From Caldalkalibacillus salinus (lineage in GTDB: Bacteria > Bacillota > Bacilli > Caldalkalibacillales > JCM-10596), in assembly GCF_016745835.1 (NCBI RefSeq), contig NZ_JAERVL010000015.1:1-64000 (forward strand): a stretch of DNA of 64,000 bases, given 5' to 3'. The notes beneath the pieces are model-generated. The model was not told the origin of the DNA, did no database searches, and saw nothing but the letters and a program-made list of their open reading frames with translations. Below, piece after piece: positions 16,335 through 25,155 of the stretch (its first letter is position 1; each line of letters opens with the position of its first letter). Both the position numbers and the translations under genes were made by a program.

Positions 16335-18542
16335 TTAATCGTTATGTGAGGAATGCCTCCCGCTTGTGTGGATGTTTGACTTGGGCTGAGAACGAGACTG
16401 TTGCCAATACTGACGGGCAAATAAGACGCCTAAGGCCAAGGCACCTATCACGTCCGTTATCCAGTGAAAATGAACCAGTAAGAGGGCGGTGACCAGAGCT
16501 ATCCATCTCTCCACTTTGTGGTACGTGCGACATAACCAGTTTTGAATAAAAGAGGCAAACGCAATGATCCCTAGTAAGGCCGTTAAGATATTGACGAGGA
16601 CGATGGGCCATGGATCGTCTGTGAGTAAGAGTATAGACGGATTTAAGGCGAAGGCAAACGGTAATAGCAACGCCCCCGAGTCGTACTTAAACCCTTGCAC
16701 CCCTGTACGTAGGGGTCCGGCTTTGGCAATCCCGGCTGTCGCGTAGGCGGGTAGATTAATAGGTGGGGTATCATCCGCTAACACGCCATAGTATAAGACG
16801 AATAAGTGTGCGACCAAGACTGGCAGTCCTAATGTGACGAGAACGGGTGCGACAATGGCCGCTAGAATAATATACGTAGCTGTCGTCGGTAAGCCTAAGC
16901 CTAATAATAAACAAGCGAACATGGAGAGAATTAAAGCGAAGTACAGCTGCGTATGATCTGTGACCATAAACGCCGGCAACATGGCCGTCAGATCTTCAGA
17001 GAATCCGGTCACAATACGGACGAACTTCGTCGATAAGCCTGTTAGTTGTAGCACCCCGATCAGGATACCGGCCGTGGCACATGCTACGACGACAGACAAG
17101 GCGTTACGTGCCGCGAGTTCAAAACCGTGCAGCAACTGCTTCCACCCGAATCGCACTGGGGCCGTTTCAATATTAAATGTTTTTTGCATCACAGCAAACG
17201 CGAGAGCCAGTACTGTACCTAACACGATCATCAGGGCGATTTCTGCATGCCAGCGAATAAAGTTCTGGTCAACATGCGCTAATAGACGTTCTATCCCATA
17301 GGCAAAGCCAAATAATACACCTGCTAAAAACAAACTCCTGCCCACTCTCTCCTTAAACTTATGAGCGAAGTAGGCGAGCACCATTAATAGAATAATGGAA
17401 AAAAAGGCTGCGTAAAATACGGAACGTCCCTCAAGAACTAAGAAGTAGATGAGAACTAAGACGGGAACGATTAAATAGCCCTGTGAAATGAGAAGTTGCC
17501 GTCCTGACACTAGTTCATCCTTGGACATCCCGCGTATTTTATTTTTGGACGCTTCAAAGTGCACCATGAATAAAATGGCGGTGTAACACAAGATAGCTGG
17601 GATAAGTGCACTCTTAATGATATCGATATAAGGTAAGCCTGTGAATTCAACCATGATAAACGCTGCAGCCCCCATGATCGGCGGTAAAAATTGCCCACTG
17701 GAGGAAGCGGCTACTTCAATGCCCCCCGACACATGCGGCTTGAAACCCACCTTTTTCATGAGCGGAATGGTAAATGTCCCCGTCGTAACCGCATTGGCCG
17801 TAGAGCTGCCCGAAATACTCCCCATCATACCACTGGCCAACACGCTCGCTTTGGCAGGGCCGCCTTTATATCGCCCAAAGGCCCGCAGCGCGAGATCAAT
17901 AAACATCTTTCCCGCTCCTGTCGCCTCTAGCACAGCGCCGAATAAAATAAAGATAAAGACGTAGCGCGCTGAAGCGTATATGGGTGTGCCAAAAACCCCA
18001 GATAAAGTATAGCCCATCTCATGTAAAAAACGAGTCAAATCCCCTCGCGTGTGATGAAACTGCCCTGGCATATACTCACCCAGAAAGAAGTAGAGGATAA
18101 AGATACTAGCAATGATCACCAACGGTTTGCCCACGACCCGCCTCGTCGCGTCCAGTACGAGGACGATGAGCAAGGCAGATACGAGTAGGTCTATCCCCGA
18201 TGGGTTACGATTCATAATATGAGGGGCGGTCATATGAAACATGATGTGAAGACCCACAAATGCAGAGCATAACGCTAGTACACAATCGTACCAGGGGATG
18301 GATGATTGACCCAACCCCTTTTTAATAGGAAAGATGAGAAAAACGAGTATTAATCCGAAGGTGAGATGCAAGACGAGGTATTCTCGTGAACCGACCCCTG
18401 GAAAGAAGCCAAAACCCGCTATATAGAGATGAAAGAGTCCCATCAGTACACTGAACGACAGAACGATGCGTGCCCAGCCCTGTCTCAGGTGACGGTCGCT
18501 TCCTTCTAACTCCATGATATGTTTGTGTTGATCATCCCCCAT
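16335..18542 (-). CDS. TRAP transporter fused permease (TAXI type)
   Basis: The 735-residue membrane protein carries DctQ- and DctM-like parts fused, as in the 4TM/12TM permeases that work with TAXI binding proteins. It has many hydrophobic segments. Conserved permease stretches are SGMMGSISGSSTANAVTTGTF, SSSGQFLPPIMGAAAFIM and LGLGLPTTATYIILA. It imports a solute (often a carboxylate such as glutamate or 2-oxoglutarate) using an ion gradient. The frame opens with a TTG 7 codons upstream, inside the AAAGGAGG ribosome binding site, so the ATG at 18542 is the start. It is the last gene of a three-gene unit: binding protein, DUF1850 protein, permease. Confidence 0.93.
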   Translation of the reverse strand: MGDDQHKHIMELEGSDRHLRQGWARIVLSFSVLMGLFHLYIAGFGFFPGVGSREYLVLHLTFGLILVFLIFPIKKGLGQSSIPWYDCVLALCSAFVGLHIMFHMTAPHIMNRNPSGIDLLVSALLIVLVLDATRRVVGKPLVIIASIFILYFFLGEYMPGQFHHTRGDLTRFLHEMGYTLSGVFGTPIYASARYVFIFILFGAVLEATGAGKMFIDLALRAFGRYKGGPAKASVLASGMMGSISGSSTANAVTTGTFTIPLMKKVGFKPHVSGGIEVAASSSGQFLPPIMGAAAFIMVEFTGLPYIDIIKSALIPAILCYTAILFMVHFEASKNKIRGMSKDELVSGRQLLISQGYLIVPVLVLIYFLVLEGRSVFYAAFFSIILLMVLAYFAHKFKERVGRSLFLAGVLFGFAYGIERLLAHVDQNFIRWHAEIALMIVLGTVLALAFAVMQKTFNIETAPVRFGWKQLLHGFELAARNALSVVVACATAGILIGVLQLTGLSTKFVRIVTGFSEDLTAMLPAFMVTDHTQLYFALILSMFACLLLGLGLPTTATYIILAAIVAPVLVTLGLPVLVAHLFVLYYGVLADDTPPINLPAYATAGIAKAGPLRTGVQGFKYDSGALLLPFAFALNPSILLLTDDPWPIVLVNILTALLGIIAFASFIQNWLCRTYHKVERWIALVTALLLVHFHWITDVIGALALGVLFARQYWQQSRSQPKSNIHTSGRHSSHND

Positions 18543-18665
18543 CCGTTTAACGCCTCCTTTCAAGAAGATTCAAGATTGAATGAAACCGTGAACCATGTGC
18601 TGCGCTATTCCTAATCCCTGCCGCTAGAGGGTAGGCAAAATAAACGAGGATAGATAGTATGAGTG

Positions 18666-19247
18666 TCAGTGTTCTAAAATAGCTTCTAGCCATGTAAGGT
18701 GACGGACTTCGATTTTAATTCTTGTACTGGCATAAGGCTCTTCCGATAACATGATACGATGATCTCGAAAATGGAATGTGTGTGGGTATTTGTTAGAAGG
18801 TTGCATCAGAAACGCTCCACCATGAATAGGTCGATGCAAATCCTTCAACACATAAAAGCCGTCGACCATCTCGACCGTGCCCTGTTGCTCATACGGTAAG
18901 CCAGCGCCAAATGATTTTGTCCAACTTTCCATCGTCAAGATTTCCCCTGCACGATTCACCTTGAATTTCTCTATCACGGGTGATTTCTCAACTGAGTGTA
19001 AGTACTCATGGTAGAACCATTCTCCAGCTTGTATATCTTCCTGCCACAGGATTTGACCCGATTTCACATCCTCGATCACCAACACGGTATCGGGACTGAA
19101 CACGTGAAGGAAAACCGTTAGCAGTAGACATAGTAAGACCGTTGTCAGAGTGATGATAAATATACCTAAAGGCAATTGCTTTTGAAAAAGGGCACTGCGC
19201 ACGCGCAATACCCTGGCGTTCCGTTTGCATGTACAATTACGGCTCAT
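18666..19247 (-). CDS. DUF1850 protein linked to TAXI-TRAP transporter
   Basis: The 193-residue protein has a basic N-terminus, one membrane segment (about residues 27-49) and an outside domain of about 140 residues matching DUF1850 (HEYLHSVEKSPVIEKFKV, ESWTKSFGAGLPYE). DUF1850 genes are habitually found with TAXI-TRAP operons, and the protein is thought to be an accessory subunit, but its role is unknown. The start ATG overlaps the stop of the binding-protein gene (ATGAGCCGTAA, 11-nt overlap). This suggests translational coupling, as no strong ribosome binding site is visible. The permease gene follows after 123 nt. Confidence 0.88.
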   Translation of the reverse strand: MSRNCTCKRNARVLRVRSALFQKQLPLGIFIITLTTVLLCLLLTVFLHVFSPDTVLVIEDVKSGQILWQEDIQAGEWFYHEYLHSVEKSPVIEKFKVNRAGEILTMESWTKSFGAGLPYEQQGTVEMVDGFYVLKDLHRPIHGGAFLMQPSNKYPHTFHFRDHRIMLSEEPYASTRIKIEVRHLTWLEAILEH

Positions 19248-20256
19248 CGTAGAAGCGTTGCGCCCCTGGGTGAACGTCTATGGACATGCCATCAAGCGCT
19301 GTTTCTAAGGTGATATCGTGCCCTCTATCATGGGTGTTTTGTAACACTTGTAGATTATCAAAGATCGCCTTTGTGATTTCATATACCTGCTCTTCTGGCA
19401 AATCCTCTCTGACGATTAACATCGCTTGCACAGCAACAGTAGAAACATCAGTATCTAACCCATAAGTATCTGCACTAATCTCAACTTCGGTATAGTAGGG
19501 GTATTTGTTCACCAGTGTGTCAATTTGTTCAGCTTCAATGCTAACCAGACGAACATCCGTCACTGCTCCTAGTTGTTGTATCGCCCCCGTCGGCGTTCCC
19601 GCAGTGACGAATGCGGCGTCTACATTACCGTCCTGCAGGGCAGTAGAAGCGTCCCCAAACCCCATGAACTCCACGCTAAAATCATCATGTGTGATACCGT
19701 GTGCCTCTAAAATTTGAGTGGCATTCGCTTCTGTGCCTGAACCAACATCACCGATGGCCACGCGTTTCCCAACTAAGTCTTGTACCGTTTCTATTCCTGT
19801 GTCAGCCGTTGTCACAATTTGTATCGTCTCGGGATAAAGGGTTGCTAACCCTTGAAATCCTGATAATGCTCCCTCAAACATTTGTGTGCCTTCTAGTGCA
19901 TAATAAGCCATGTCATTTTGGACTAAGGCCATCTCAGCTTCTGCCTCATCCAATTCAGCGACGTTCACAAGCGAAGCACCACTCGTCACACCGGCGGCAG
20001 TCATCCCCTCAACATTGGCGTCTAAAATGTCACCTATGGCAACCCCAATAGGAAAATACACACCGGCTTCTCCACCCGTTAGAATAGTGACATCCTTCAC
20101 CCAGTCAGCATGCTCGTCATCGACCCTATCTTTGGCACCGTCATCTACACCTTGGCCAGGTTCCCCGTTCTGCTGCTCTTCATCGGTACCGCCACAGGCA
20201 ACGAGCATCAAACCCAAAGCGAGTAAAAGGGCCAATATCACACTTAACTTTTTCAA
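19237..20256 (-). CDS. TAXI family TRAP transporter solute-binding lipoprotein
   Basis: The 339-residue extracytoplasmic receptor has a lipoprotein signal (lipobox LVAC, Cys21) and a TAXI-type binding fold (VTILTGGEAGVYFPIGVAIG, AIGDVGSGTEANATQILEAHG, FMGFGDASTALQDGNVDAAF). It captures substrate outside the cell and hands it to the fused permease encoded downstream. Start: GGGGGG-type ribosome binding site and a TTG at 20256. The N-terminal linker (about 22-50) is rich in Asp, Glu and Gly. It is the first gene of the TRAP unit. A 13-bp dyad (TAATGG-T-CCATTA) about 45 bp upstream could be an operator. The substrate cannot be deduced from sequence. Confidence 0.95.
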   Translation of the reverse strand: MKKLSVILALLLALGLMLVACGGTDEEQQNGEPGQGVDDGAKDRVDDEHADWVKDVTILTGGEAGVYFPIGVAIGDILDANVEGMTAAGVTSGASLVNVAELDEAEAEMALVQNDMAYYALEGTQMFEGALSGFQGLATLYPETIQIVTTADTGIETVQDLVGKRVAIGDVGSGTEANATQILEAHGITHDDFSVEFMGFGDASTALQDGNVDAAFVTAGTPTGAIQQLGAVTDVRLVSIEAEQIDTLVNKYPYYTEVEISADTYGLDTDVSTVAVQAMLIVREDLPEEQVYEITKAIFDNLQVLQNTHDRGHDITLETALDGMSIDVHPGAQRFYDEP

Positions 20257-20301
20257 TCATCTTCCCCCCTCATGGTTTTGGTTTCTTTGTACCATTTGAA
20301 T

Positions 20302-20314
20302 TAATGGTCCATTA
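20302..20314. promoter_or_regulatory. Perfect 13-bp dyad upstream of TAXI gene
   Basis: TAATGG (20302-20307) and CCATTA (20309-20314) flank one base, a compact palindrome of the kind bound by GntR- or LacI-like dimers. It sits about 45 bp before the TTG start of the binding protein, so it may regulate the TRAP operon. No regulator gene is nearby. Confidence 0.35.
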
Positions 20315-20415
20315 GGCCTTTAATCCCATCTTATTCCGTTGTACCAGCAATTATTATTATCCTGTTCTGATTTACATTTCTTAGCGTTATAAGGCCACAG
20401 TGGGCGTGCATATCG

Positions 20416-20444
20416 AAAAAAAACCTCAATACAATGTATTGAGG
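20416..20444 (-). terminator. Palindromic terminator downstream of catalase
   Basis: CCTCAATACA (20424-20433) and TGTATTGAGG (20435-20444) form a perfect 21-bp palindrome. On minus it is followed by eight T (20423-20416). It lies 164 nt after the catalase stop codon and should end that transcript. Confidence 0.65.
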
Positions 20445-20607
20445 GGGCAAAAGCAAATGTATTGAGGGAGCAGATGATGTTTGATGATAAGAGATGTTCG
20501 TTAGATTACAATACATATTTTAATTCCTTACGCTATATTTAAGTTCATTTGTTCCTTTTTGAGCAGTATGCCCGTTTTATTCTTCATTGTGAGATAGGTC
20601 TTAACAC

Positions 20608-22074
20608 TTATTGACTGATATGTTCGAGATAAGGTGTGATGTCCACGTTAAGACTTTCGGCAAGCCGTCGACCTAAATCTTCATCGGCTCTATAGAAATT
20701 GCATACCGCACGTAATACCGTTTCTTCAGCCACATTTTCGAGATCTGCCGTCATATTTTTAATAACGGTTGCTTGTTCTTCTTCAGTATAACGGCGCCAC
20801 ACTTGGCCTGCTTGACCGAAATCGTTCGTTTTTTCGATCTTGTTTCTACCCGCATAGCCTTGAACAGGTGTCTGGTGCTCAGTATATGACGGGTCTTCCT
20901 GTGGTGTTTCACTATAGCGATTTGGCTCATAGTTGATGCGATCATTCTGTTGTTTAAACGGCATCGCGCCATCGCGTTGGTTGTTATCCACTTTAGCAAA
21001 TGGGCAGTTAATCGGGAGTTGCTGATAGTTTGCCCCAATTCGATAACGTTGTGTATCGGAGTAAGAGAAGAGTCTACCTTGTAAAAGTTTATCCTCAGAA
21101 GGTTCGATACCAGGGACAAGCACCCCAGGGTTAAAGCCTACTGATTCTGTTTCGGCAAACACATTTTCAGGATTACGATTTAAGGTCATCGTTCCTACGA
21201 AGACGGATGGAATATCCTCTTCAAACCAGTCCTTAGTGGCATCTAACGGATCATAGTCAAAGTTATCGATGTCTGCCGGGTCTAGTATCTGCGCGTAGAG
21301 ATCCCACTCAGGATAGTCCTCCGCTTCAATCGCTTGATATAGATCAATTGAGGCATGATTAAACTCCTCTGCCTGAACCGCTTTGGCTTCTTCCATCGTC
21401 AGGTTTTGTATCCCTTGCTTAGGCACCCATTTAAGCTTGACATAAACCATGTTGCCATGTTCGTTCACCCATTTGAATGCATGGACGCTTGAACCCCGCA
21501 TTTGTCTGTAATTAGCTGGGATCCCTTCATCGCTAAACAGATGCACGAGCATGTTCGTTGATTCTGGGGACAGGGACATGAAATCCCAGTAACGGTCTGG
21601 ATCTTGCACGTTTGTTTGAGGGTCTGGTTTGAGGGCGTGTACCATATCAGGGAATTTCATGGCGTCACGTATGAAAAACACGGGCAGATTATTCCCTACA
21701 AAATCATAGTTTCCTTCTTCAGTGTAGAACTTAATGGCAAAGCCACGTGGGTCACGTAACGTTTCTGGAGAATGCTGTCCGTGAATGACGGTAGAGAAAC
21801 GGACAAACACAGGCGTTTCTGTCCCTTCTTCTTGTAGGAAGGCTGCTTTCGTATAACGTTTCATGCTGTTTTTAACAACAAACACACCGTGTGCCCCAGA
21901 TCCTCTCGCATGGACGACTCTTTCTGGTACACGTTCTCTGTCAAAGTGCGCCAGCTTTTCTAACAGCTGATAGTCCTCTAATAAAGTCGGTCCGCGCTGA
22001 CCTGCCGTACGAGAATTTTGGTTGTCACCAATAGGGACACCTTGATTAGTGGTTAGTTTCCTCTGATCACTCAT
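20608..22074 (-). CDS. katA: Monofunctional heme catalase
   Basis: The enzyme breaks down hydrogen peroxide in the cytosol. The 488-residue clade-3 small-subunit catalase has distal His55 (VHARGSGAHG) and Asn128 (FVGNNLPVFF) and proximal heme ligand Tyr338 (RLFSYSDTQRYR). The frame extends 11 codons upstream, but the double GGAGGAGG ribosome binding site fixes the ATG at 22074. The promoter region holds a PerR-box-like sequence and a perfect AT-rich inverted repeat, as expected for peroxide control. It is a single-gene unit ended by the palindrome at 20424-20444. The symbol katA is by similarity to B. subtilis vegetative catalase. Confidence 0.96.
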   Translation of the reverse strand: MSDQRKLTTNQGVPIGDNQNSRTAGQRGPTLLEDYQLLEKLAHFDRERVPERVVHARGSGAHGVFVVKNSMKRYTKAAFLQEEGTETPVFVRFSTVIHGQHSPETLRDPRGFAIKFYTEEGNYDFVGNNLPVFFIRDAMKFPDMVHALKPDPQTNVQDPDRYWDFMSLSPESTNMLVHLFSDEGIPANYRQMRGSSVHAFKWVNEHGNMVYVKLKWVPKQGIQNLTMEEAKAVQAEEFNHASIDLYQAIEAEDYPEWDLYAQILDPADIDNFDYDPLDATKDWFEEDIPSVFVGTMTLNRNPENVFAETESVGFNPGVLVPGIEPSEDKLLQGRLFSYSDTQRYRIGANYQQLPINCPFAKVDNNQRDGAMPFKQQNDRINYEPNRYSETPQEDPSYTEHQTPVQGYAGRNKIEKTNDFGQAGQVWRRYTEEEQATVIKNMTADLENVAEETVLRAVCNFYRADEDLGRRLAESLNVDITPYLEHISQ

Positions 22075-22097
22075 GTTTCTCCTCCTCCAAGTGATAA

Positions 22098-22112
22098 TTA
22101 TAATCATTACTT
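22098..22112. promoter_or_regulatory. PerR-box-like site upstream of catalase
   Basis: TTATAATCATTACTT matches 12 or so of the 15 positions of the PerR box (TTATAATNATTATAA). It lies about 25 bp upstream of the catalase start codon. Confidence 0.55.
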
Positions 22113-22117
22113 ATTTA

Positions 22118-22140
22118 CAATAATTATAATTTAATTATTG
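22118..22140. promoter_or_regulatory. AT-rich inverted repeat upstream of catalase
   Basis: CAATAATTA (22118-22126) and TAATTATTG (22132-22140) form a perfect 9-bp inverted repeat with 5-nt spacer, similar in style to Fur/PerR family operators. Together with the neighbouring PerR-like box it suggests two-site peroxide or metal regulation. Confidence 0.45.
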
Positions 22141-22237
22141 TTATTATATATTACAACTCGTGACGGAAGGAGTCAACATATAAAAACGTCTGATGCTCAC
22201 TCGACATAAAAAAGATTTGTATATTCCTTCTAACCGC

Positions 22238-22269
22238 AAAAAGCCAAGGCGAAACATCACCTTGACTTT
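22238..22269 (-). terminator. Terminator after zinc alcohol dehydrogenase
   Basis: On minus AAAGTCAAGG (22269-22260) pairs with CCTTGGCTTT (22249-22240) with one mismatch, followed by TTTTT (22242-22238). It lies about 60 nt after the stop codon of the dehydrogenase gene. Confidence 0.7.
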
Positions 22270-22327
22270 TATCTCTTATATGAGGCTTTAAATCGTATTT
22301 AGGTTTAGGTAGGTTTAGGCAACAATC

Positions 22328-23467
22328 TTACGACGGCTTCAATATCACTTTGATACAGTCATCAGACTTCGTATCAAAAATCTCGTAACCCTGCTCCGCC
22401 TTCTCTAAAGGCATGCGATGGGTAATAATGTCTGTTGGGTCAAACTCCCCCTGCTTAATCATGTGGTACAACTCAGGCATATAGTGAATGACGGGTGCTT
22501 GTCCCATTTTTAACATGATATTTCGAGCAAAAAAGTCCCCGAGTGGAAAAGCGTTGTAGCGTGTACCGTATACCCCAACCAAAGCCACAGTTCCACCTTT
22601 TCTCACCGCTTGCGAAGCAATTTGGATGGCGCCCATGGAACCACCTTGTAGTTTGAGGGCACTTTGTACGAGTTCCATCGTCGTCATCTTCCCGTCCATC
22701 CCTACGCAGTCGATGACAACATCAGCTCCACCTTTGGTCATCTCTTTTAAGTGATTGCCGACATTCTCTTCTTTAGTGAAATCTATCGTTTCAACGCTAT
22801 TAGTCTTCTTTGCATGCGCCAAACGGTATTGAATATAATCGACGGCAATGACCCTTTTGGCCCCTTTTAACCAAGCAAATTTTTGAGCGAGTAAACCAAC
22901 GGGACCACATCCCAGAACAATGACGGTATCTCCTGACTTCACCCCACCTTCTTCTACCCCCCAATAAGCGGTGGGTACAATATCCGATAGGAATAAAATC
23001 TTCTCATCCTCCATTTCGCTATCCTCTGGGACCTTAAATGGCGTAAAATTACCGTAGGGCACTCTTAGATACTCCGCTTGACCACCAGCATAACCGCCGT
23101 ACGTTTCCGAGTAACCGAAGTAAGCGCCCGCTTCTCCGTGGGGATTAGCATTATCGCACTGACTCTCTAACTGATGTTGGCAGTAATAGCACTGTCCACA
23201 GGAAACGTTAAAGGGGACGATGACACGATCTCCTTTCTTGAGATGCTCAACATCCGGTCCCGTTTCCTCAACAATACCCATAGGCTCATGTCCAATAATA
23301 AAATCCTCTGGCGTATTGGGGACCATGCCGTGAATTAAATGTAGATCAGAGCCACAAATAGCTGTACTCGTAATGCGCACAATGATATCATCTTTTTTCT
23401 CAATCTTAGGGTCTTTGACTTCCTTTACCTTAACGTCTTTTACACCTTGTAATGTTACGGCCTTCAT
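22328..23467 (-). CDS. Zinc-dependent alcohol dehydrogenase, formaldehyde-dehydrogenase-like
   Basis: This 379-residue cytosolic oxidoreductase has an N-terminal GroES-like zinc domain and an NAD(P)-binding Rossmann fold (VIVLGCGPVGLLAQ). Catalytic zinc ligands are seen in AICGSDLHLIHG and GHEPMGIVEE. The structural zinc cysteines are CGQCYYCQHQLESQC, here with the extra insertion (NANPHGEAGAYFGYSETYGG) typical of glutathione-independent formaldehyde dehydrogenase relatives. It probably oxidises an alcohol or aldehyde adduct. The exact substrate is unknown. The ribosome binding site AAGGAGATAG precedes the ATG. It appears to be a single gene with its own terminator. Confidence 0.92.
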   Translation of the reverse strand: MKAVTLQGVKDVKVKEVKDPKIEKKDDIIVRITSTAICGSDLHLIHGMVPNTPEDFIIGHEPMGIVEETGPDVEHLKKGDRVIVPFNVSCGQCYYCQHQLESQCDNANPHGEAGAYFGYSETYGGYAGGQAEYLRVPYGNFTPFKVPEDSEMEDEKILFLSDIVPTAYWGVEEGGVKSGDTVIVLGCGPVGLLAQKFAWLKGAKRVIAVDYIQYRLAHAKKTNSVETIDFTKEENVGNHLKEMTKGGADVVIDCVGMDGKMTTMELVQSALKLQGGSMGAIQIASQAVRKGGTVALVGVYGTRYNAFPLGDFFARNIMLKMGQAPVIHYMPELYHMIKQGEFDPTDIITHRMPLEKAEQGYEIFDTKSDDCIKVILKPS

Positions 23468-23787
23468 TTCCTATCTCCTTCAATCATATGTATTTACATA
23501 TAATATCCCCAAGCTTGTCGATTGTATGATATAAAGCTAAACCCTTTACCACAAAAGATCTCTTGTGTAAGATCTTGAATTCTTTGGAGATGACATAAAC
23601 CTTAGTGTAGGAGATGCAAGGTCCTGTGGTATATGGATACAAAAAAAGCCGTGATCCGCTCGTCACAACTTCGGTTAGACACCATGACCATTTTTTCCTT
23701 CTATCTCTTCATAGTTATAGTTATGGTGTTCTATCATATATTCTTACGTCCGTCTTGATCTGCACCTAATCTTCATATAACTGACCT
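23468..23787. other. 320-bp intergenic region
   Basis: It contains the upstream region of the alcohol dehydrogenase gene and, in its lower-coordinate-to-higher order, a hairpin with seven T that probably ends the SCO-FixH transcript (23641-23674). An open frame of 60 codons on minus at 23484-23666 has no ribosome binding site and crosses this hairpin, so I do not call it. Confidence 0.6.
23641..23674 (-). terminator. Probable terminator of the SCO-FixH operon
   Basis: On minus CCG (23674-23672) and GTGA (23666-23663) pair with TCAC (23654-23651) and CGG (23651-23649) in an imperfect hairpin, followed by C and seven T (23647-23641). It lies about 115 nt after the stop of the FixH-like gene. 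Confidence 0.5.
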
Positions 23788-24291
23788 TCATCTATTAGCT
23801 TCATCTGTTTGAGCTTCATCTGATTGATTCTCGTTTAGATAACCATGATCGTAACGAGAACCTGGTTTTGAGCGTTTGGCTTCTTCTATTTCGTTATGTG
23901 TAAATGATCCGACTGGTATGACGTCATGCGGCATCACATGCATGTCTCTTGCTGTTACATGTGCCATCACATGATAAATCCCTTCTTCATCGAAGGACAC
24001 TTGAGCTGTATACCGTCCATTATCCTCTAGCTCCGCTGTAAGAAAAAGGGGGTCCTCACCCTCTTGTAGGACTTCAAATTGGACAACGAGGGCATCATCA
24101 ACAGGCTCATCGCCTTGAAGGATGTGTACCGCGAGTATGACGTTTTCCTGTGGTTCTATGTTTTCCGGTTCATATTCTAAGTCTACCTGAAGTAGGTGTA
24201 CAGTCTGATCGTCGACTGACTCACCTGAGACACAGGCAGATAAAAGTAGAACAAGGATTAGCCCTAGTAAGCATGTGTTGTATATTTTCAT
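23788..24291 (-). CDS. FixH/YtkA-like lipoprotein
   Basis: The 167-residue product has a lipobox LSAC (Cys20). An immunoglobulin-like domain of the YtkA/FixH type follows (about 34-130; YEPENIEPQENVILAVHILQG, LTAELEDNGRYTAQVSFDEEGIYHVMAHV). Two histidine-containing turns (HVTARDMHVMPH) could bind copper. The tail (about 130-167) is hydrophilic. Proteins of this type occur with cytochrome oxidase copper-delivery genes. It lies 76 nt after the SCO gene in the same direction, so the two probably form a copper-handling unit for respiratory oxidase assembly. The ribosome binding site (AAGGATG) is moderate. Confidence 0.82.
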   Translation of the reverse strand: MKIYNTCLLGLILVLLLSACVSGESVDDQTVHLLQVDLEYEPENIEPQENVILAVHILQGDEPVDDALVVQFEVLQEGEDPLFLTAELEDNGRYTAQVSFDEEGIYHVMAHVTARDMHVMPHDVIPVGSFTHNEIEEAKRSKPGSRYDHGYLNENQSDEAQTDEANR

Positions 24292-24367
24292 TATCCGTCA
24301 TCCTTTATGATGAGTACTGAATTTGCATTCTGATAGCGCATATGGATCGGTAATAGATACGTTAGTG

Positions 24368-24958
24368 CTATTGAGAAAGCGCTTTGGTATCTTGAACCAT
24401 CTGTTCAAAAGGAATCTCTTGTAGCCCTGAGTACGTCTTAGCAATAACACCCTTTTGATCTATGAGATAAAAACGGGTGCCATGAAGATATTGGTCTGTA
24501 TCTGTCATTTCTTCGAGCACAGTGTTAAAGTCCTCTGCAAGGTCCTTAACCTCTTCTCTTGTATAACCCGTAAGAAAATCCCACTGTTCAGGATCAATAG
24601 AATGCTGTTGTCTATACTCCTGCAGCACGTCAGGTGTATCCCTTTTAGGGTCCACAGTTAACGCTACGATAGGTGGCTTCAGGCCTTTCGCTTCTAGTCT
24701 TTCTTGTAATTCAATCATATTCGTTGTCATCATAGGACACACTGTGTCACAGGATGTAAACATAAAATAAGCTAACCACACTTCACCGTGATAATCTGAG
24801 ATGGTGACAGGCTCACCCTCTTCGTTCACAGCCGTAAACTCATCATCTTCATCTACAGCCCAATCCAATCGCTCTTTGATTTCCGTTTGTCCGCAAGCCA
24901 CTAGTAATAAAATACTGAATGTAGCGCAGCTGATGATCACGTATAGACGGTGTTTCAT
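24368..24958 (-). CDS. SCO1/SenC family copper chaperone lipoprotein
   Basis: The 196-residue lipoprotein (lipobox LVAC, Cys22) has a thioredoxin-like domain that delivers copper to the CuA site of cytochrome c oxidase. The copper ligands are Cys70 and Cys74 (FTSCDTVCPMM) and His159 (YLHGTRFYLID). Conserved LTVDPKRDTPDVL is also present. The length and pattern match B. subtilis YpmQ (BsSco). It acts on the outer face of the membrane. It is the first gene of a SCO-FixH-like pair. The oxidase genes themselves are not in this window. Confidence 0.95.
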   Translation of the reverse strand: MKHRLYVIISCATFSILLLVACGQTEIKERLDWAVDEDDEFTAVNEEGEPVTISDYHGEVWLAYFMFTSCDTVCPMMTTNMIELQERLEAKGLKPPIVALTVDPKRDTPDVLQEYRQQHSIDPEQWDFLTGYTREEVKDLAEDFNTVLEEMTDTDQYLHGTRFYLIDQKGVIAKTYSGLQEIPFEQMVQDTKALSQ

Positions 24959-25155
24959 GTGAAAAGCCTTCCTTTCCCATGATGTTCTTTTTTCATTCTA
25001 ACACAATACACTCCCAACATTATGGGCAAAAAGTTACTATTATATGAACGCATCCCGTTGATCGGTCACATTCATAATATTAGGCTTATCCTCTAATGAC
25101 CTTACTTATAGCAGACCATACATTAAGAGTAACAGAGTGAGAAGGCTGGTGAAAC

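Larger units (their letters stand above)
20257..20607. other. 351-bp intergenic region, TRAP operon promoter side and catalase end
   Basis: It contains the 13-bp dyad at 20302-20314 upstream of the TAXI gene, the catalase terminator palindrome (20424-20444), and a third copy of its half-site with flank (ATGTATTGAGGGAGCA near 20458-20473). I find no supported gene here. Confidence 0.6.

Noticed and set aside
23484-23666. 60-codon frame on minus upstream of the alcohol dehydrogenase
   Set aside because: No ribosome binding site, no motif, and it crosses a probable terminator.
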